Shown here in pieces: positions 19,359 to 28,128 of a stretch of 64,000 nt of DNA (position 1 is the stretch's first letter; every line of letters starts with the position of its first letter). The notes under the pieces were generated by a model, which had not been told where the DNA came from, made no database searches, and was given only the letters and a program-made list of their open reading frames with translations. A program made the translations under genes and the position numbers. Source of the stretch: Streptomyces fildesensis (lineage in GTDB: Bacteria > Actinomycetota > Actinomycetes > Streptomycetales > Streptomycetaceae). The stretch spans positions 1 through 64,000 of the forward strand of contig NZ_JAAIKO010000030.1 in NCBI RefSeq assembly GCF_016107395.1, read 5' to 3'.

Positions 19359-19832
19359 TCAGCGGGCCTCGACCGCGGTGCAGCGCCAGACACCCCCGCC
19401 CGCCCCGTCGGCGTCCCCGCCCGTTCCGCCCGCCGGGCCGCGCTCCAGCCGGAAGGCGATGGCGCGGAAGGCGTCATGGGCCAGGGAGACGACGGCCGTC
19501 ACCTCCAGGGCGCCGTCGTGCTGCCGCGCGACCTGGCAGCTGTGGACGTAGGGTGCTTCCCCGCGGGCCCGGCGCTGCCAGTCGGCGCGGGAGGTCACCA
19601 GCTCCCAGAGCCGGTCGTAGGCGGGGCCGCGGACCCGGCCGGCGAGGCAGCTGATGGGCTGCCGTCCGGTGAGGACGGTGAGCAGCCGGCCGGCGAACCA
19701 CAGGTGTGGCGGAACGGCGGCCGGCCGGCCCGCCCGGACCGGCGGGCGCCGGTGGTCGTGCCGGTTGGGCGGCCCGGACCGGCGGGTGCGGGCCGGGCCG
19801 GGACGGGCGGACGCTGGTGAGGTGACGGCCAT
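19359..19832 (-). CDS. Rv3235-family protein
   Basis: A 157-residue protein of the actinobacterial Rv3235 family. The first 40 residues are Arg/Pro-rich and look disordered. The conserved core runs from HLWFAGRLLTVLTGRQPI to the C terminus (about 43-157), with RLWELVTSR and AFRAIAFRLE. No known catalytic motif and no signal peptide are visible. Its regular position next to secA in Streptomyces hints at a link with secretion, but this is only inference from gene order. The start at 19832 is ATG. Confidence 0.8.
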   Translation of the reverse strand: MAVTSPASARPGPARTRRSGPPNRHDHRRPPVRAGRPAAVPPHLWFAGRLLTVLTGRQPISCLAGRVRGPAYDRLWELVTSRADWQRRARGEAPYVHSCQVARQHDGALEVTAVVSLAHDAFRAIAFRLERGPAGGTGGDADGAGGGVWRCTAVEAR

Positions 19833-19890
19833 GCTGATACCCCCGTGGTGCGGTGCCGGCGGGATCCGCCGGATTCGGCCGGTTGTGGCC

Positions 19891-19928
19891 GGGTACGTAC
19901 CCGGGCCACCGGTTTCTACCGTTCGGTA
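19891..19928. promoter_or_regulatory. Two palindromes in the divergent Rv3235 / DUF6912 promoter region
   Basis: GGGTACGTACCC (19891-19902) is a perfect 12-bp palindrome flanked by TGGCC/GGCCA. TACCGTTCGGTA (19917-19928) is a perfect inverted repeat with a two-base centre. Both lie in the 211-base gap between divergent genes, a typical place for repressor operators. No regulator gene is adjacent. Confidence 0.35.
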
Positions 19929-20030
19929 ACCCGGTTGTACGCGCCACCGGGGGGCGGGGACAACGCGGTCCGCCGGCGCGGGACGCGGGCGGCCGTTTCA
20001 CCTATCCGCGTGGTCGCGCCGTTACGCACG

Positions 20031-20043
20031 TATGCTGACGGCC
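20031..20043 (+). promoter_or_regulatory. Probable leaderless -10 element of the DUF6912-like gene
   Basis: TATGCT at 20031-20036 ends seven bases before the ATG at 20044, with no Shine-Dalgarno sequence. A -35 box is not clear. Confidence 0.4.
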
Positions 20044-20550
20044 ATGCGCGTCTACATCCCCACGACCCTGTCCGGCCTGGCCGAGGCCCACAAGGCGGGC
20101 GAACTGGGCCCCGCACCGCTGGACGCCTACGCGGTCACCCCCAGCCTTCGCGAGTGGTACGTCTCCGACGACATCGAGGAGCTGGAGTACGCGGCGCTGA
20201 CCCGGGCCGCCCAGGCGTCGCTCCGGCAGCTCGCCGTGAACCCCGACGCCCCGCGCCGCCGCATCGTGCTCGCGGTGGACGTGCCGGAGTCGGCCGTCGC
20301 CTTCGACCCGGACCGCGGGCTGGACGCCGCCGCCCTCGGCGAGGTCCGGCTGGCCGCGGTGGTGTCGATGAGCGATGCCGCCGCCGTACACCTGGACGCC
20401 ACCGACGCGGAGCAGGACGTGACCGCCGCGGCGCTGGCGCTGGGTGCGGCCGACGCGGGCGACGACGACGCCCAGTTCACCGTCGACGGCGCGGAGGACC
20501 ACGAGCTGCTCTGGTTCGCGACGCAGGAGATCCCCAACCTGATCGGCTGA
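20044..20550 (+). CDS. Conserved actinobacterial hypothetical protein (DUF6912-like)
   Basis: A 168-residue acidic protein beginning MRVYIPTTLSGLAEAHKAGEL and ending with LLWFATQEIPNLIG. The pattern matches a small actinobacteria-only family usually named DUF6912. No membrane segment, signal peptide or catalytic motif is visible. The acidic centre (about 120-150) is low complexity. It is followed after 40 bases by a HAD phosphatase gene on the same strand, a pair I recall being conserved in Streptomyces. Function unknown. Confidence 0.8.
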   Translation: MRVYIPTTLSGLAEAHKAGELGPAPLDAYAVTPSLREWYVSDDIEELEYAALTRAAQASLRQLAVNPDAPRRRIVLAVDVPESAVAFDPDRGLDAAALGEVRLAAVVSMSDAAAVHLDATDAEQDVTAAALALGAADAGDDDAQFTVDGAEDHELLWFATQEIPNLIG

Positions 20551-20577
20551 GGCCGCCGGGCTGTCGTACCCGCCGGG

Positions 20578-20590
20578 TAACGTCGGGTGC
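20578..20590 (+). promoter_or_regulatory. Probable leaderless -10 element of the HAD gene
   Basis: TAACGT at 20578-20583 ends seven bases before the GTG start at 20591. There is no Shine-Dalgarno sequence, which suggests a leaderless transcript separate from or additional to read-through from the gene upstream. Confidence 0.35.
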
Positions 20591-21247
20591 GTGAACGCTC
20601 ATCTGGTGTGGGACTGGAACGGGACCCTTTTCCACGACATCGACGCGGTGCTGGAGGCCACGAACGCCTCCTTCGCCGAGCTCGGCCTGTCCCCGATCAC
20701 CCTGGACCGCTACCGCGAGCTGTACTGCGTGCCGGTGCCGAAGTTCTACGAGCGGCTGATCGGCCGGCTGCCCACGGACGCGGAGTGGGTGGTGATGGAC
20801 GAGGCGTTCCACCGGCACTACTGGGAGCGGGCGGGGAACTGCGGTCTCGCCGAGGGCGCGGCCGAGCTGCTCGCCGCCCAGCAGCACGCGGGGCTGACGC
20901 AGTCGCTCTGTTCGCTCGCCCCGCACGATCTGCTGATACCGATCGTGCGCACCCACGGCATCGAGCGGCACTTCGTCCGGATGGACGGCGCGACCGGGCC
21001 GTCCGGCGGCGGCAAGGCCGAGCAGATGGTCCGCCACCTCGCCGCCCTGGAGGGCGTCTCACCCGACCGCGTCGTCGTCATCGGCGATGCGGTGGACGAC
21101 GCGCTGGCGGCGGCCCACGCGGGCGCACACGCCGTTCTGTACACCGGGGGGTCGCACAGCCGGGTCAGTCTGGCGGCCGCCGGGGTGCCGGTGGTGGATT
21201 CGCTCGCGGAGGCGGTCGAGGCCGCCCGGCGGCTCACCGCGGGATGA
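20591..21247 (+). CDS. HAD-superfamily phosphatase
   Basis: A 218-residue HAD hydrolase. Motif I is VWDWNGTLF (residues 6-14; nucleophile Asp8 and general acid-base in WNGT, where most relatives have DGT). Motif II is Ser in SLCSLAP, Lys in GGGKAEQM is motif III, and motif IV is VVIGDAVDDALAA. A helical cap sits between motifs I and II, as in phosphoglycolate-phosphatase-like enzymes. The D-W-N in place of D-x-D is seen in an actinobacterial subgroup: Asn replaces the second Asp, so phosphatase activity may be altered. Substrate unknown. Confidence 0.86.
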   Translation: MNAHLVWDWNGTLFHDIDAVLEATNASFAELGLSPITLDRYRELYCVPVPKFYERLIGRLPTDAEWVVMDEAFHRHYWERAGNCGLAEGAAELLAAQQHAGLTQSLCSLAPHDLLIPIVRTHGIERHFVRMDGATGPSGGGKAEQMVRHLAALEGVSPDRVVVIGDAVDDALAAAHAGAHAVLYTGGSHSRVSLAAAGVPVVDSLAEAVEAARRLTAG

Positions 21248-21262
21248 CAGGTCCGGATGATC

Positions 21263-21310
21263 GGCCCTGAATGACCAGGGCCGGTCGGCCGGCCCCGGGA
21301 TGACGGGGCC
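21263..21310 (+). terminator. Tandem hairpins after the HAD gene
   Basis: Two adjacent perfect 7-bp hairpins, GGCCCTG/CAGGGCC (21263-21269/21276-21282) and GGCCCCG/CGGGGCC (21291-21297/21304-21310), follow the HAD stop. They are likely terminators isolating the downstream gdh promoter. Confidence 0.6.
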
Positions 21311-21349
21311 TGACCGGATCGGACATCCGGCTGTTTGCGCGCTGTCCAT

Positions 21350-21379
21350 TTGGTCCAAGAATCCGGCCAGGTTTTATAC
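21350..21379 (+). promoter_or_regulatory. Candidate promoter of the NAD-glutamate dehydrogenase gene
   Basis: TTGGTC (21350-21355) and TTATAC (21374-21379) are spaced by 18 bases, close to the vegetative HrdB pattern. The stretch is distinctly AT-richer than its surroundings. It would give a leader of about 200 bases. The rest of the 340-base gap (21248-21587) holds the two hairpins and nothing else I recognise. Confidence 0.45.
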
Positions 21380-21587
21380 AGAGGCGTCCCCTGACAGCCC
21401 CCCGGGCCGGAGCGATAGCCTTACTGCGTGATCAGCGTTGATCCATGCAGGCGGGTCCGATCCGTAAACAACGGTACGGCGCCCCTGTATCCCGGCATAG
21501 CGTCGTCCCGTAGCGGTGAACCCGCGCCCCGGGACGCCGCGCCATCACCCGACGTCACGCAACGGCGCGCGACAGGAGTCAGAGGAC

Positions 21588-24500
21588 ATGCAGACCAAGC
21601 TGGACGAAGCCAAGGCCGAGCTGCTCGTACGGGCGGCCCGGGTAGCTGAGAACAGCCCGGCAGGGGGACACCCCGGCCAGGGCCTCGACGCAGAGGCGCT
21701 GACCGCGTTCCTCCAGCGCTACTACCTGCACAGTGCACCGGAGGACCTGCTCGACCGCGATCCGGTCGACGTGTTCGGCGCGGCACTGTCCCACCACCGG
21801 CTCGCAGAGGTACGCCCGCAGGGCACCGCGAATGTCCGGGTCCACACCCCGACGGTCGAAGAGAACGGCTGGGCCTGCAGCCACACCGTCGTCGAGGTCG
21901 TCACCGACGACATGCCCTTCCTCGTCGACTCGGTCACCAACGCCCTGTCGCAGGCCGACCGGGCGATCCATGTGGTGGTCCACCCGCAGATCGTGGTGCG
22001 CCGCGACGTGACGGGCAAGCTGCTGGAGATCATCGGCAACGGGTGCTCGCTGCACGACAACGGCGGCGACCCCGACAACCTCCCGCACGACGCGCTCACC
22101 GAGTCCTGGATCCACGTCGAGATCGACCGTGAGACCGACCGCGAGGATCTCAAGCAGATCACCGCGGAGTTGCGCGGCGCGCTGTCCGACGTCCGTGAGT
22201 CCGTCGAGGACTGGACGAAGATGCGCGAGGCCACGCTCCGGATCGCCGAGGAGCTCGCCGCGACGCCGCCGCCGCTGCCCGAGCAGGAGGTCGGCGAGGC
22301 CTGGGAGCTGATGAAGTGGCTCGCCGACGACCACTTCACCTTCCTCGGCTACCGCGAGTACGAGCTGACCACCGACGCCGGCCCGGACGGCAGCGGCGAG
22401 GACGTCCTGTCGGCGATCGCCGGCACCGGCCTGGGCATCCTGCGCTCCGACCCCCAGCACGGGGACGACGGCACGCACCCCGGTTCCCCGTCGTTCAACC
22501 GGCTGCCGGCCGACGCACGGGCCAAGGCCCGTGAGCACAAGCTGCTGATCCTCACCAAGGCCAACAGCCGCTCCACCGTCCACCGGCCCTCCTACCTCGA
22601 CTACGTCGGGGTGAAGAAGTTCGACGCCGAGGGCAACGTCATCGGCGAGCGGCGCTTCCTGGGCCTGTTCTCCTCAGCCGCGTACACCGAGTCGGTGCGC
22701 CGCGTCCCGGTGATCCGCCGCAAGGTGGAGGAGGTGCTGGAGGGCGCCGGATTCACCCCGGACAGCCACGACGGCCGCGACCTGCTCCAGATCCTGGAGA
22801 CCTACCCGCGCGACGAGCTGTTCCAGACCCCGGCCGACGAGCTGCGCTCCATCGTCACCAGCGTGCTGTACCTGCAGGAGCGCCGCCGGCTGCGGCTGTT
22901 CCTGCGGCAGGACGAGTACGGCCGCTACTACTCCGCGCTGGTCTACCTGCCGCGCGACCGCTACACCACGGCGGTGCGGCTGCGGCTCACCAACATCCTC
23001 CAGGACGAGCTGAACGGCCACAGCGTCGACTTCACCGCCTGGAACACCGAATCGGTGCTCTCCCGGCTGCACTTCGTCGTCCGCGTGGCGCCCGGCACGG
23101 CCCTCACCGACCTCACCGAGGCCGAGATCGACCGGATCGAGGCCCGGCTCGTCGAGGCGGCCCGCTCCTGGGCCGACGGCTTCGCCGAGGCGCTCACCGC
23201 CGAATGCGGCGAGGAGCGGGCCGCCGAGCTGACCCGCAGCTACGCCCAGGCCTTCCCCGACGGCTACCGGGCGGACTTCACCCCCCGTTCGGCCGTCGCG
23301 GACCTGCAGCACATCGAACAGCTCAAGCCCGAGGGCGACTTCACCCTCAGCCTGTACGAGCCGGTCGGCGCGGCTCCCGGGGAGCGCCGCTTCAAGATCT
23401 ACCGCACCGGTGCGCCCGTCTCGCTCTCCGCCGTTCTGCCGGTGCTGCAGAAGCTCGGCGTCGAGGTCGTGGACGAGCGCCCCTACGAGCTGCGCCGCAC
23501 CGACCACACCCGCGCCTGGGTGTACGACTTCGGCCTGCGGCTCGACCCCTCCCTCGGCGATCTCGGCGACGACGCCCGTGAGCGCTTCCAGGAGACGTTC
23601 GCCGCCACCTGGACCGACGAGGCGGAGAACGACGGCTTCAACTCCCTGGTGCTGCGCGCCGGGCTGAACTGGCGCCAGGCCATGGTGCTGCGCGCCTACG
23701 CCAAGTACATGCGGCAGGCCGGCTCCACCTTCAGCCAGGACTACATGGAGGACACCCTCCGGAACAACGTCCACACCACCCGGCTGCTGGTGAACCTCTT
23801 CCAGGCCCGGATGTCCCCGGACCACCAGCGGGCCGGCAAGGAGCTGACCGACGGGCTCCTTGAGGAGCTCGACGGCGCGCTCGACCAGGTCGCCTCGCTG
23901 GACGAGGACCGCATCCTGCGGTCCTTCCTCACCCTCATCAAGGCGACGCTGCGCACCAACTACTTCCAGCGCCGCGACGACGGGCAGCCGCACAGCTACC
24001 TGTCGATGAAGTTCGACCCGCAGGAGATCCCGGACCTGCCCGCGCCCCGCCCGGCCTTCGAGATCTGGGTGTACTCACCGCGGGTCGAGGGTGTCCACCT
24101 GCGCTTCGGCAAGGTCGCCCGCGGCGGGCTGCGCTGGTCCGACCGGCGCGAGGACTTCCGTACCGAGGTGCTGGGCCTGGTCAAGGCGCAGATGGTGAAG
24201 AACACCGTGATCGTGCCGGTCGGCGCCAAGGGCGGCTTCGTCGGCAAGCGGCTGCCCGACCCGGCGGTGGACCGTGACGCGTGGCTGGCCGAGGGCATCG
24301 CCTCGTACAAGACCTTCATCTCCGGCCTGCTCGACATCACCGACAACCTGGTGGGCGGCGAGGTCGTCCCGCCGAACGGCGTGGTGCGGCACGACGAGGA
24401 CGACACGTACCTGGTCGTCGCCGCGGACAAGGGCACCGCGTCCTTCTCCGACATCGCCAACGAGGTCGCCGTCAGCTACGGCTTCTGGCTGGGCGACGCG

Positions 24501-26531
24501 TTCGCCTCCGGCGGCTCGGTCGGCTACGACCACAAGAAGATGGGCATCACGGCCAAGGGCGCCTGGGAGTCCGTCAAGCGGCACTTCCGCGAGATGGGCC
24601 ACAACACGCAGTCCGAGGACTTCACGGTCGTCGGCGTCGGCGACATGTCGGGCGACGTGTTCGGCAACGGGATGCTGCTCAGCGAGCACATCCAGCTGAT
24701 CGCCGCCTTCGACCACCGGCACATCTTCCTGGACCCGACCCCCGACGCGGCGGTGTCCTACGCCGAGCGGCGCCGGATGTTCGAGCTGCCGCGCTCCTCG
24801 TGGGCGGACTACGACAGCTCGCTCATCTCGGCGGGCGGCGGCATCCACCCGCGCAGCGCCAAGGCCATCCCGATCACCGCGCAGGTCCGCAAGGCGCTCG
24901 GCATCGAGGGGAACGTCGCCAAGCTGACCCCCGCCGAGCTGATGAAGGCGATCCTGCAGGCCCCTGTGGACCTGCTCTGGAACGGCGGCATCGGCACCTA
25001 CGTCAAGGCCTCGACCGAATCGCACACCGACGTCGGCGACAAGGCCAACGACGCGATCCGCGTCGACGGCGCGGACCTGCGGGTCAAGGTCGTCGGCGAG
25101 GGCGGCAACCTGGGGCTGACGCAGCTCGGCCGTATCGAGTTCGCGCTCAACGGCGGCCGGATCAACACCGACGCGATCGACAACAGCGCCGGCGTGGACG
25201 CCTCGGACCACGAGGTCAACATCAAGATCCTGCTCAACAGCGTGGTCGCGGACGGCGATCTGACCGTCAAGCAGCGCAACACGCTGCTCGCCGCGATGAC
25301 CGACGAGGTCGGCAGCCTGGTGCTGCGCAACAACTACGCGCAGAACGTCGCGCTCGGGAACGGCATGGCGCAGGCGTCCAGCCTGCTCCACGCCCACCAG
25401 CGCTTCATGCGCAAGCTGGTGCGCGACGGCCGGCTCGACCGGGCGCTGGAGTTCCTTCCCACCGACCGGCAGATCCGCGAGCGGCTCGCCAACGGGCAGG
25501 GGCTGAGCCAGCCCGAGCTGTCCGTGCTGATGGCGTACACGAAGATCACTGTCGCGGAGGAGCTGATCCACACCGACCTCCCGGAGGATCCGTACCTGCG
25601 CACGCTGCTGCACGACTACTTCCCCAAGCCGCTGCGCGAGCGGTTCGAGACGCAGATCGAGAGCCACGCGCTGCACCGTGAGATCGTCACGACGATGCTG
25701 GTCAACGACACCGTCAACACCGGTGGCACGACCTTCCTGCACCGTTTCCGCGAGGAGATCGGCGCGACCGGCGAGGAGATCGTCAGGGCGCACACCGCGG
25801 CCCGCGCGATCTTCGGGCTCTCCGCGATCTGGGACGACGTCGAAGCGCTCGACAACGTCGTGGACGCCGATGTGCTGACCCGGATCCGGCTGCACTCGCG
25901 CCGGCTCGTCGAGCGTGCCACGCGCTGGCTGCTCAACAACCGGCCGCAGCCGCTGGAGATCGCCGGGACGATCGAGTTCTTCCGCGACGGGGTGGCCACC
26001 GTCTGGTCCCAGCTGCCGAAGCTGACGCGCGGCGCCGACCTGGAGTGGTACCAGAGCATCCATGACGAGCTGACCGGCGCGGGTGTCCCGGAGGAACTGG
26101 CCACCCGGGTCGCGGGCTTCTCGTCCGCCTTCCCGGCCCTCGACATCGTCGATGTCGCGGACCGCACCGGCAAGGACCCGCTCGAGGTCGCCGAGATCTA
26201 CTACGACCTCGCCGACCGGCTCCAGATCACCAAGCTGCTGGACCGCATCATCGAACTGCCGCGGGCCGACCGCTGGCAGTCGATGGCCCGCGCGGCCATC
26301 CGCGAGGACCTCTTCGCGGCGCACGCCTCGCTCACCGCCGACGTGCTGTCCGCCGGGAACGGCACCTCCAACCCGGAGCAGCGCTTCAAGGCGTGGGAGG
26401 AGCAGAACGCGGCGCTCATCGGCCGTGCCAGGACCACCCTCGACGAGATCCAGGGCTCGGAGGAGTTCGACCTCGCGAACCTGTCGGTCGCGATGCGGAC
26501 GTTCCGTACGCTGCTGCGCGCCCGCCGCTGA
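21588..26531 (+). CDS. gdh: NAD-specific glutamate dehydrogenase, 180-kDa type
   Basis: A 1647-residue enzyme of the large (L_180) NAD-GDH family, first characterised from Streptomyces clavuligerus. It converts glutamate to 2-oxoglutarate and ammonium with NAD. N-terminal ACT-like/regulatory regions (about 1-700; FLVDSVTNAL) precede the catalytic core, seen at VARGGLRWSDRREDF and AQMVKNTVIVPVGAKGGFVG (Lys of the active site), followed by the Rossmann part (VVGVGDMSGDVFGNGMLLS, VVGEGGNLGLTQLGRIEFA). The ATG at 21588 has AGAGGA close upstream. It is convergent with a kinase gene. Confidence 0.96.
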   Translation: MQTKLDEAKAELLVRAARVAENSPAGGHPGQGLDAEALTAFLQRYYLHSAPEDLLDRDPVDVFGAALSHHRLAEVRPQGTANVRVHTPTVEENGWACSHTVVEVVTDDMPFLVDSVTNALSQADRAIHVVVHPQIVVRRDVTGKLLEIIGNGCSLHDNGGDPDNLPHDALTESWIHVEIDRETDREDLKQITAELRGALSDVRESVEDWTKMREATLRIAEELAATPPPLPEQEVGEAWELMKWLADDHFTFLGYREYELTTDAGPDGSGEDVLSAIAGTGLGILRSDPQHGDDGTHPGSPSFNRLPADARAKAREHKLLILTKANSRSTVHRPSYLDYVGVKKFDAEGNVIGERRFLGLFSSAAYTESVRRVPVIRRKVEEVLEGAGFTPDSHDGRDLLQILETYPRDELFQTPADELRSIVTSVLYLQERRRLRLFLRQDEYGRYYSALVYLPRDRYTTAVRLRLTNILQDELNGHSVDFTAWNTESVLSRLHFVVRVAPGTALTDLTEAEIDRIEARLVEAARSWADGFAEALTAECGEERAAELTRSYAQAFPDGYRADFTPRSAVADLQHIEQLKPEGDFTLSLYEPVGAAPGERRFKIYRTGAPVSLSAVLPVLQKLGVEVVDERPYELRRTDHTRAWVYDFGLRLDPSLGDLGDDARERFQETFAATWTDEAENDGFNSLVLRAGLNWRQAMVLRAYAKYMRQAGSTFSQDYMEDTLRNNVHTTRLLVNLFQARMSPDHQRAGKELTDGLLEELDGALDQVASLDEDRILRSFLTLIKATLRTNYFQRRDDGQPHSYLSMKFDPQEIPDLPAPRPAFEIWVYSPRVEGVHLRFGKVARGGLRWSDRREDFRTEVLGLVKAQMVKNTVIVPVGAKGGFVGKRLPDPAVDRDAWLAEGIASYKTFISGLLDITDNLVGGEVVPPNGVVRHDEDDTYLVVAADKGTASFSDIANEVAVSYGFWLGDAFASGGSVGYDHKKMGITAKGAWESVKRHFREMGHNTQSEDFTVVGVGDMSGDVFGNGMLLSEHIQLIAAFDHRHIFLDPTPDAAVSYAERRRMFELPRSSWADYDSSLISAGGGIHPRSAKAIPITAQVRKALGIEGNVAKLTPAELMKAILQAPVDLLWNGGIGTYVKASTESHTDVGDKANDAIRVDGADLRVKVVGEGGNLGLTQLGRIEFALNGGRINTDAIDNSAGVDASDHEVNIKILLNSVVADGDLTVKQRNTLLAAMTDEVGSLVLRNNYAQNVALGNGMAQASSLLHAHQRFMRKLVRDGRLDRALEFLPTDRQIRERLANGQGLSQPELSVLMAYTKITVAEELIHTDLPEDPYLRTLLHDYFPKPLRERFETQIESHALHREIVTTMLVNDTVNTGGTTFLHRFREEIGATGEEIVRAHTAARAIFGLSAIWDDVEALDNVVDADVLTRIRLHSRRLVERATRWLLNNRPQPLEIAGTIEFFRDGVATVWSQLPKLTRGADLEWYQSIHDELTGAGVPEELATRVAGFSSAFPALDIVDVADRTGKDPLEVAEIYYDLADRLQITKLLDRIIELPRADRWQSMARAAIREDLFAAHASLTADVLSAGNGTSNPEQRFKAWEEQNAALIGRARTTLDEIQGSEEFDLANLSVAMRTFRTLLRARR

Positions 26532-26568
26532 GGCGGGGGCCGACAGGCCCACGCCGACGCAGGACCGT

Positions 26569-26611
26569 GAACGCCGGCCGGACCCCGTACACCGGGGCCC
26601 GGCCGGCGTTC
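26569..26611. terminator. Bidirectional terminator between gdh and the kinase gene
   Basis: A perfect 13-bp stem GAACGCCGGCCGG (26569-26581) / CCGGCCGGCGTTC (26599-26611) encloses a second short CCCCG/CGGGG stem. It sits between the convergent stops at 26531 and 26629. Confidence 0.8.
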
Positions 26612-26628
26612 GTGCGCTCGGGGGTGCG

Positions 26629-27951
26629 TCAGCCGGCCGTTCCCGGCACGGGTGCGCTCGGTGCCGGCCCCTGGGGCGATACCGGTGTTCCGCAGCACCG
26701 CGAGGTGCCGGGCGCCGGTGAAGGGGTGGCCGGTGGCGGGCGGTGGTCGCCGTTCCGCAAGAAGGCGAAGGTCAGGGTCACCGCGAGGAGCAGGGCGACG
26801 ACGCTGCCGGCGATCGCGAGCAGCGTCTGCTGGCGGTACTTGCCGCCCACCGGCGGTACGTCGGGTGTGGCGGTGCCCCAGTTGGACCAGGTGGAGACGA
26901 CCGGGCCGAAGAGGTTGCCGGGAGCCGGCTCGGCGGAAGGGTCCGGTGCGGAGTCCGGTGCCGAGTCGCCTAATGTCATGGATTCCGGCTCGGGCGGCCG
27001 CTGGGCCGCGGCCGCGCGCCGGACGATCTCCGCCGTCAGCGGCTCGGGCAGCCAGTCGGTGACATCGCGCAGCGGCCGTCCGGCGGCCCGCTCGCACAGT
27101 CCGGCCAGTTCGGCGGGCTCGGGCCGGTCGGCGGGATCGGCGGCCAGACAGCGCTCCAGTACCGGTCGCAACAGGTCCGGGTAGCCGGACAGGTCCGGTG
27201 GCCGGAGGGCGGTGTTGGCGATCCGGGTGGCGAGGCTGATGGGGCCGCCGGGACCGAGTTCGCCGTACGGATGGCGGCCGGTCGCGACCACCGCGGCGAG
27301 CAGGCCGAGCGAGAAGATGTCGCTGGCGGGCGTGAGGGCGTCCCCGTTGGCGTGCTCGGGCGACATGTACTGCGGGGTCGTGATGAGGCCGCCGCCACGC
27401 GTCGGACGGGTGGATTCGGCGGCCCTGGCTATGCCGAAGTCGGCCAGCCAGGGACCGTCGTCGCTGAGCAGGACGTTGCCCGGCTGGAGATCGCGGTGCA
27501 CGATGCCGCCGGCGTGCACCGCGCGCAGCCCCTCGGCCACACAGCCGGTCAGCTGCAGGGCGGCGGGGAGCGGCAGCGGCCCGAAGGCGGTGAGCGCGTC
27601 GTCGAGGGAGAGGCCGGGTACGTAGGCGGTGGCCAGCCAGGGCCGGTCCCCGGTGGAGTCATGGCCGACGATCGGGACGACGTGGTAGCCCCGGACGTCC
27701 CGTGCGGCCCGCACGTCCCGCTGGAAACGCCGGCGGAACTCCTTGTCCCGCGCGTACTCCCGGCGGATCACCTTCAGGGCCGCGGGCTGCCCGCCCGGGG
27801 TGTGCGACAGATAGACGGTGCCCAGGCCGCCCTCGCCGATCCTGGCGAGCAGCCGGTACCCGGCGATCTCGCGGGGATCGTCCGGCCGCAGTGCGCCGAG
27901 AGCGCCGGGCGCGTCGCCGCTGTCGCTGTCGTTGCTGGCGATGTCCGGCAC
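26629..27951 (-). CDS. Ser/Thr protein kinase-like membrane protein with altered catalytic loop
   Basis: A 440-residue PknB-type protein. The kinase domain (about 30-300) has the Gly loop GEGGLG (39-44), ATP-anchoring Lys60 (AALKVI) and DFGIARA (171-177). The catalytic loop reads HRDLQPGN (152-159): Gln156 replaces the nearly invariant Lys. A membrane helix follows at about 375-398, then a short Pro-rich outside tail with a CC pair. It may be a weak kinase or pseudokinase. The ATG start at 27951 precedes an acidic N-terminal extension. Neighbours give no target. Confidence 0.88.
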   Translation of the reverse strand: MPDIASNDSDSGDAPGALGALRPDDPREIAGYRLLARIGEGGLGTVYLSHTPGGQPAALKVIRREYARDKEFRRRFQRDVRAARDVRGYHVVPIVGHDSTGDRPWLATAYVPGLSLDDALTAFGPLPLPAALQLTGCVAEGLRAVHAGGIVHRDLQPGNVLLSDDGPWLADFGIARAAESTRPTRGGGLITTPQYMSPEHANGDALTPASDIFSLGLLAAVVATGRHPYGELGPGGPISLATRIANTALRPPDLSGYPDLLRPVLERCLAADPADRPEPAELAGLCERAAGRPLRDVTDWLPEPLTAEIVRRAAAAQRPPEPESMTLGDSAPDSAPDPSAEPAPGNLFGPVVSTWSNWGTATPDVPPVGGKYRQQTLLAIAGSVVALLLAVTLTFAFLRNGDHRPPPATPSPAPGTSRCCGTPVSPQGPAPSAPVPGTAG

Positions 27952-28128
27952 CCCCGATTGGCGATCGAGGAACGATGCTATCGGTCCGAACTCCTGTGCA
28001 TGGCAGGGGAATCCGGCCAGGAAAAGGATGCTCCACGGCCGTGTTCCGCCCCGCGGGGACGACTGCGCCCCCGCCCTCCCGGCGGACCGGGTGGACGGGG
28101 GCGCGGCTGGTTCGCGGAGTGCGGCCGG

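Noticed and set aside
24075..26552. An 825-codon minus-strand open frame opposite the glutamate dehydrogenase gene
   Set aside because: It has no domain motif and follows the third-position GC bias of the real gene.
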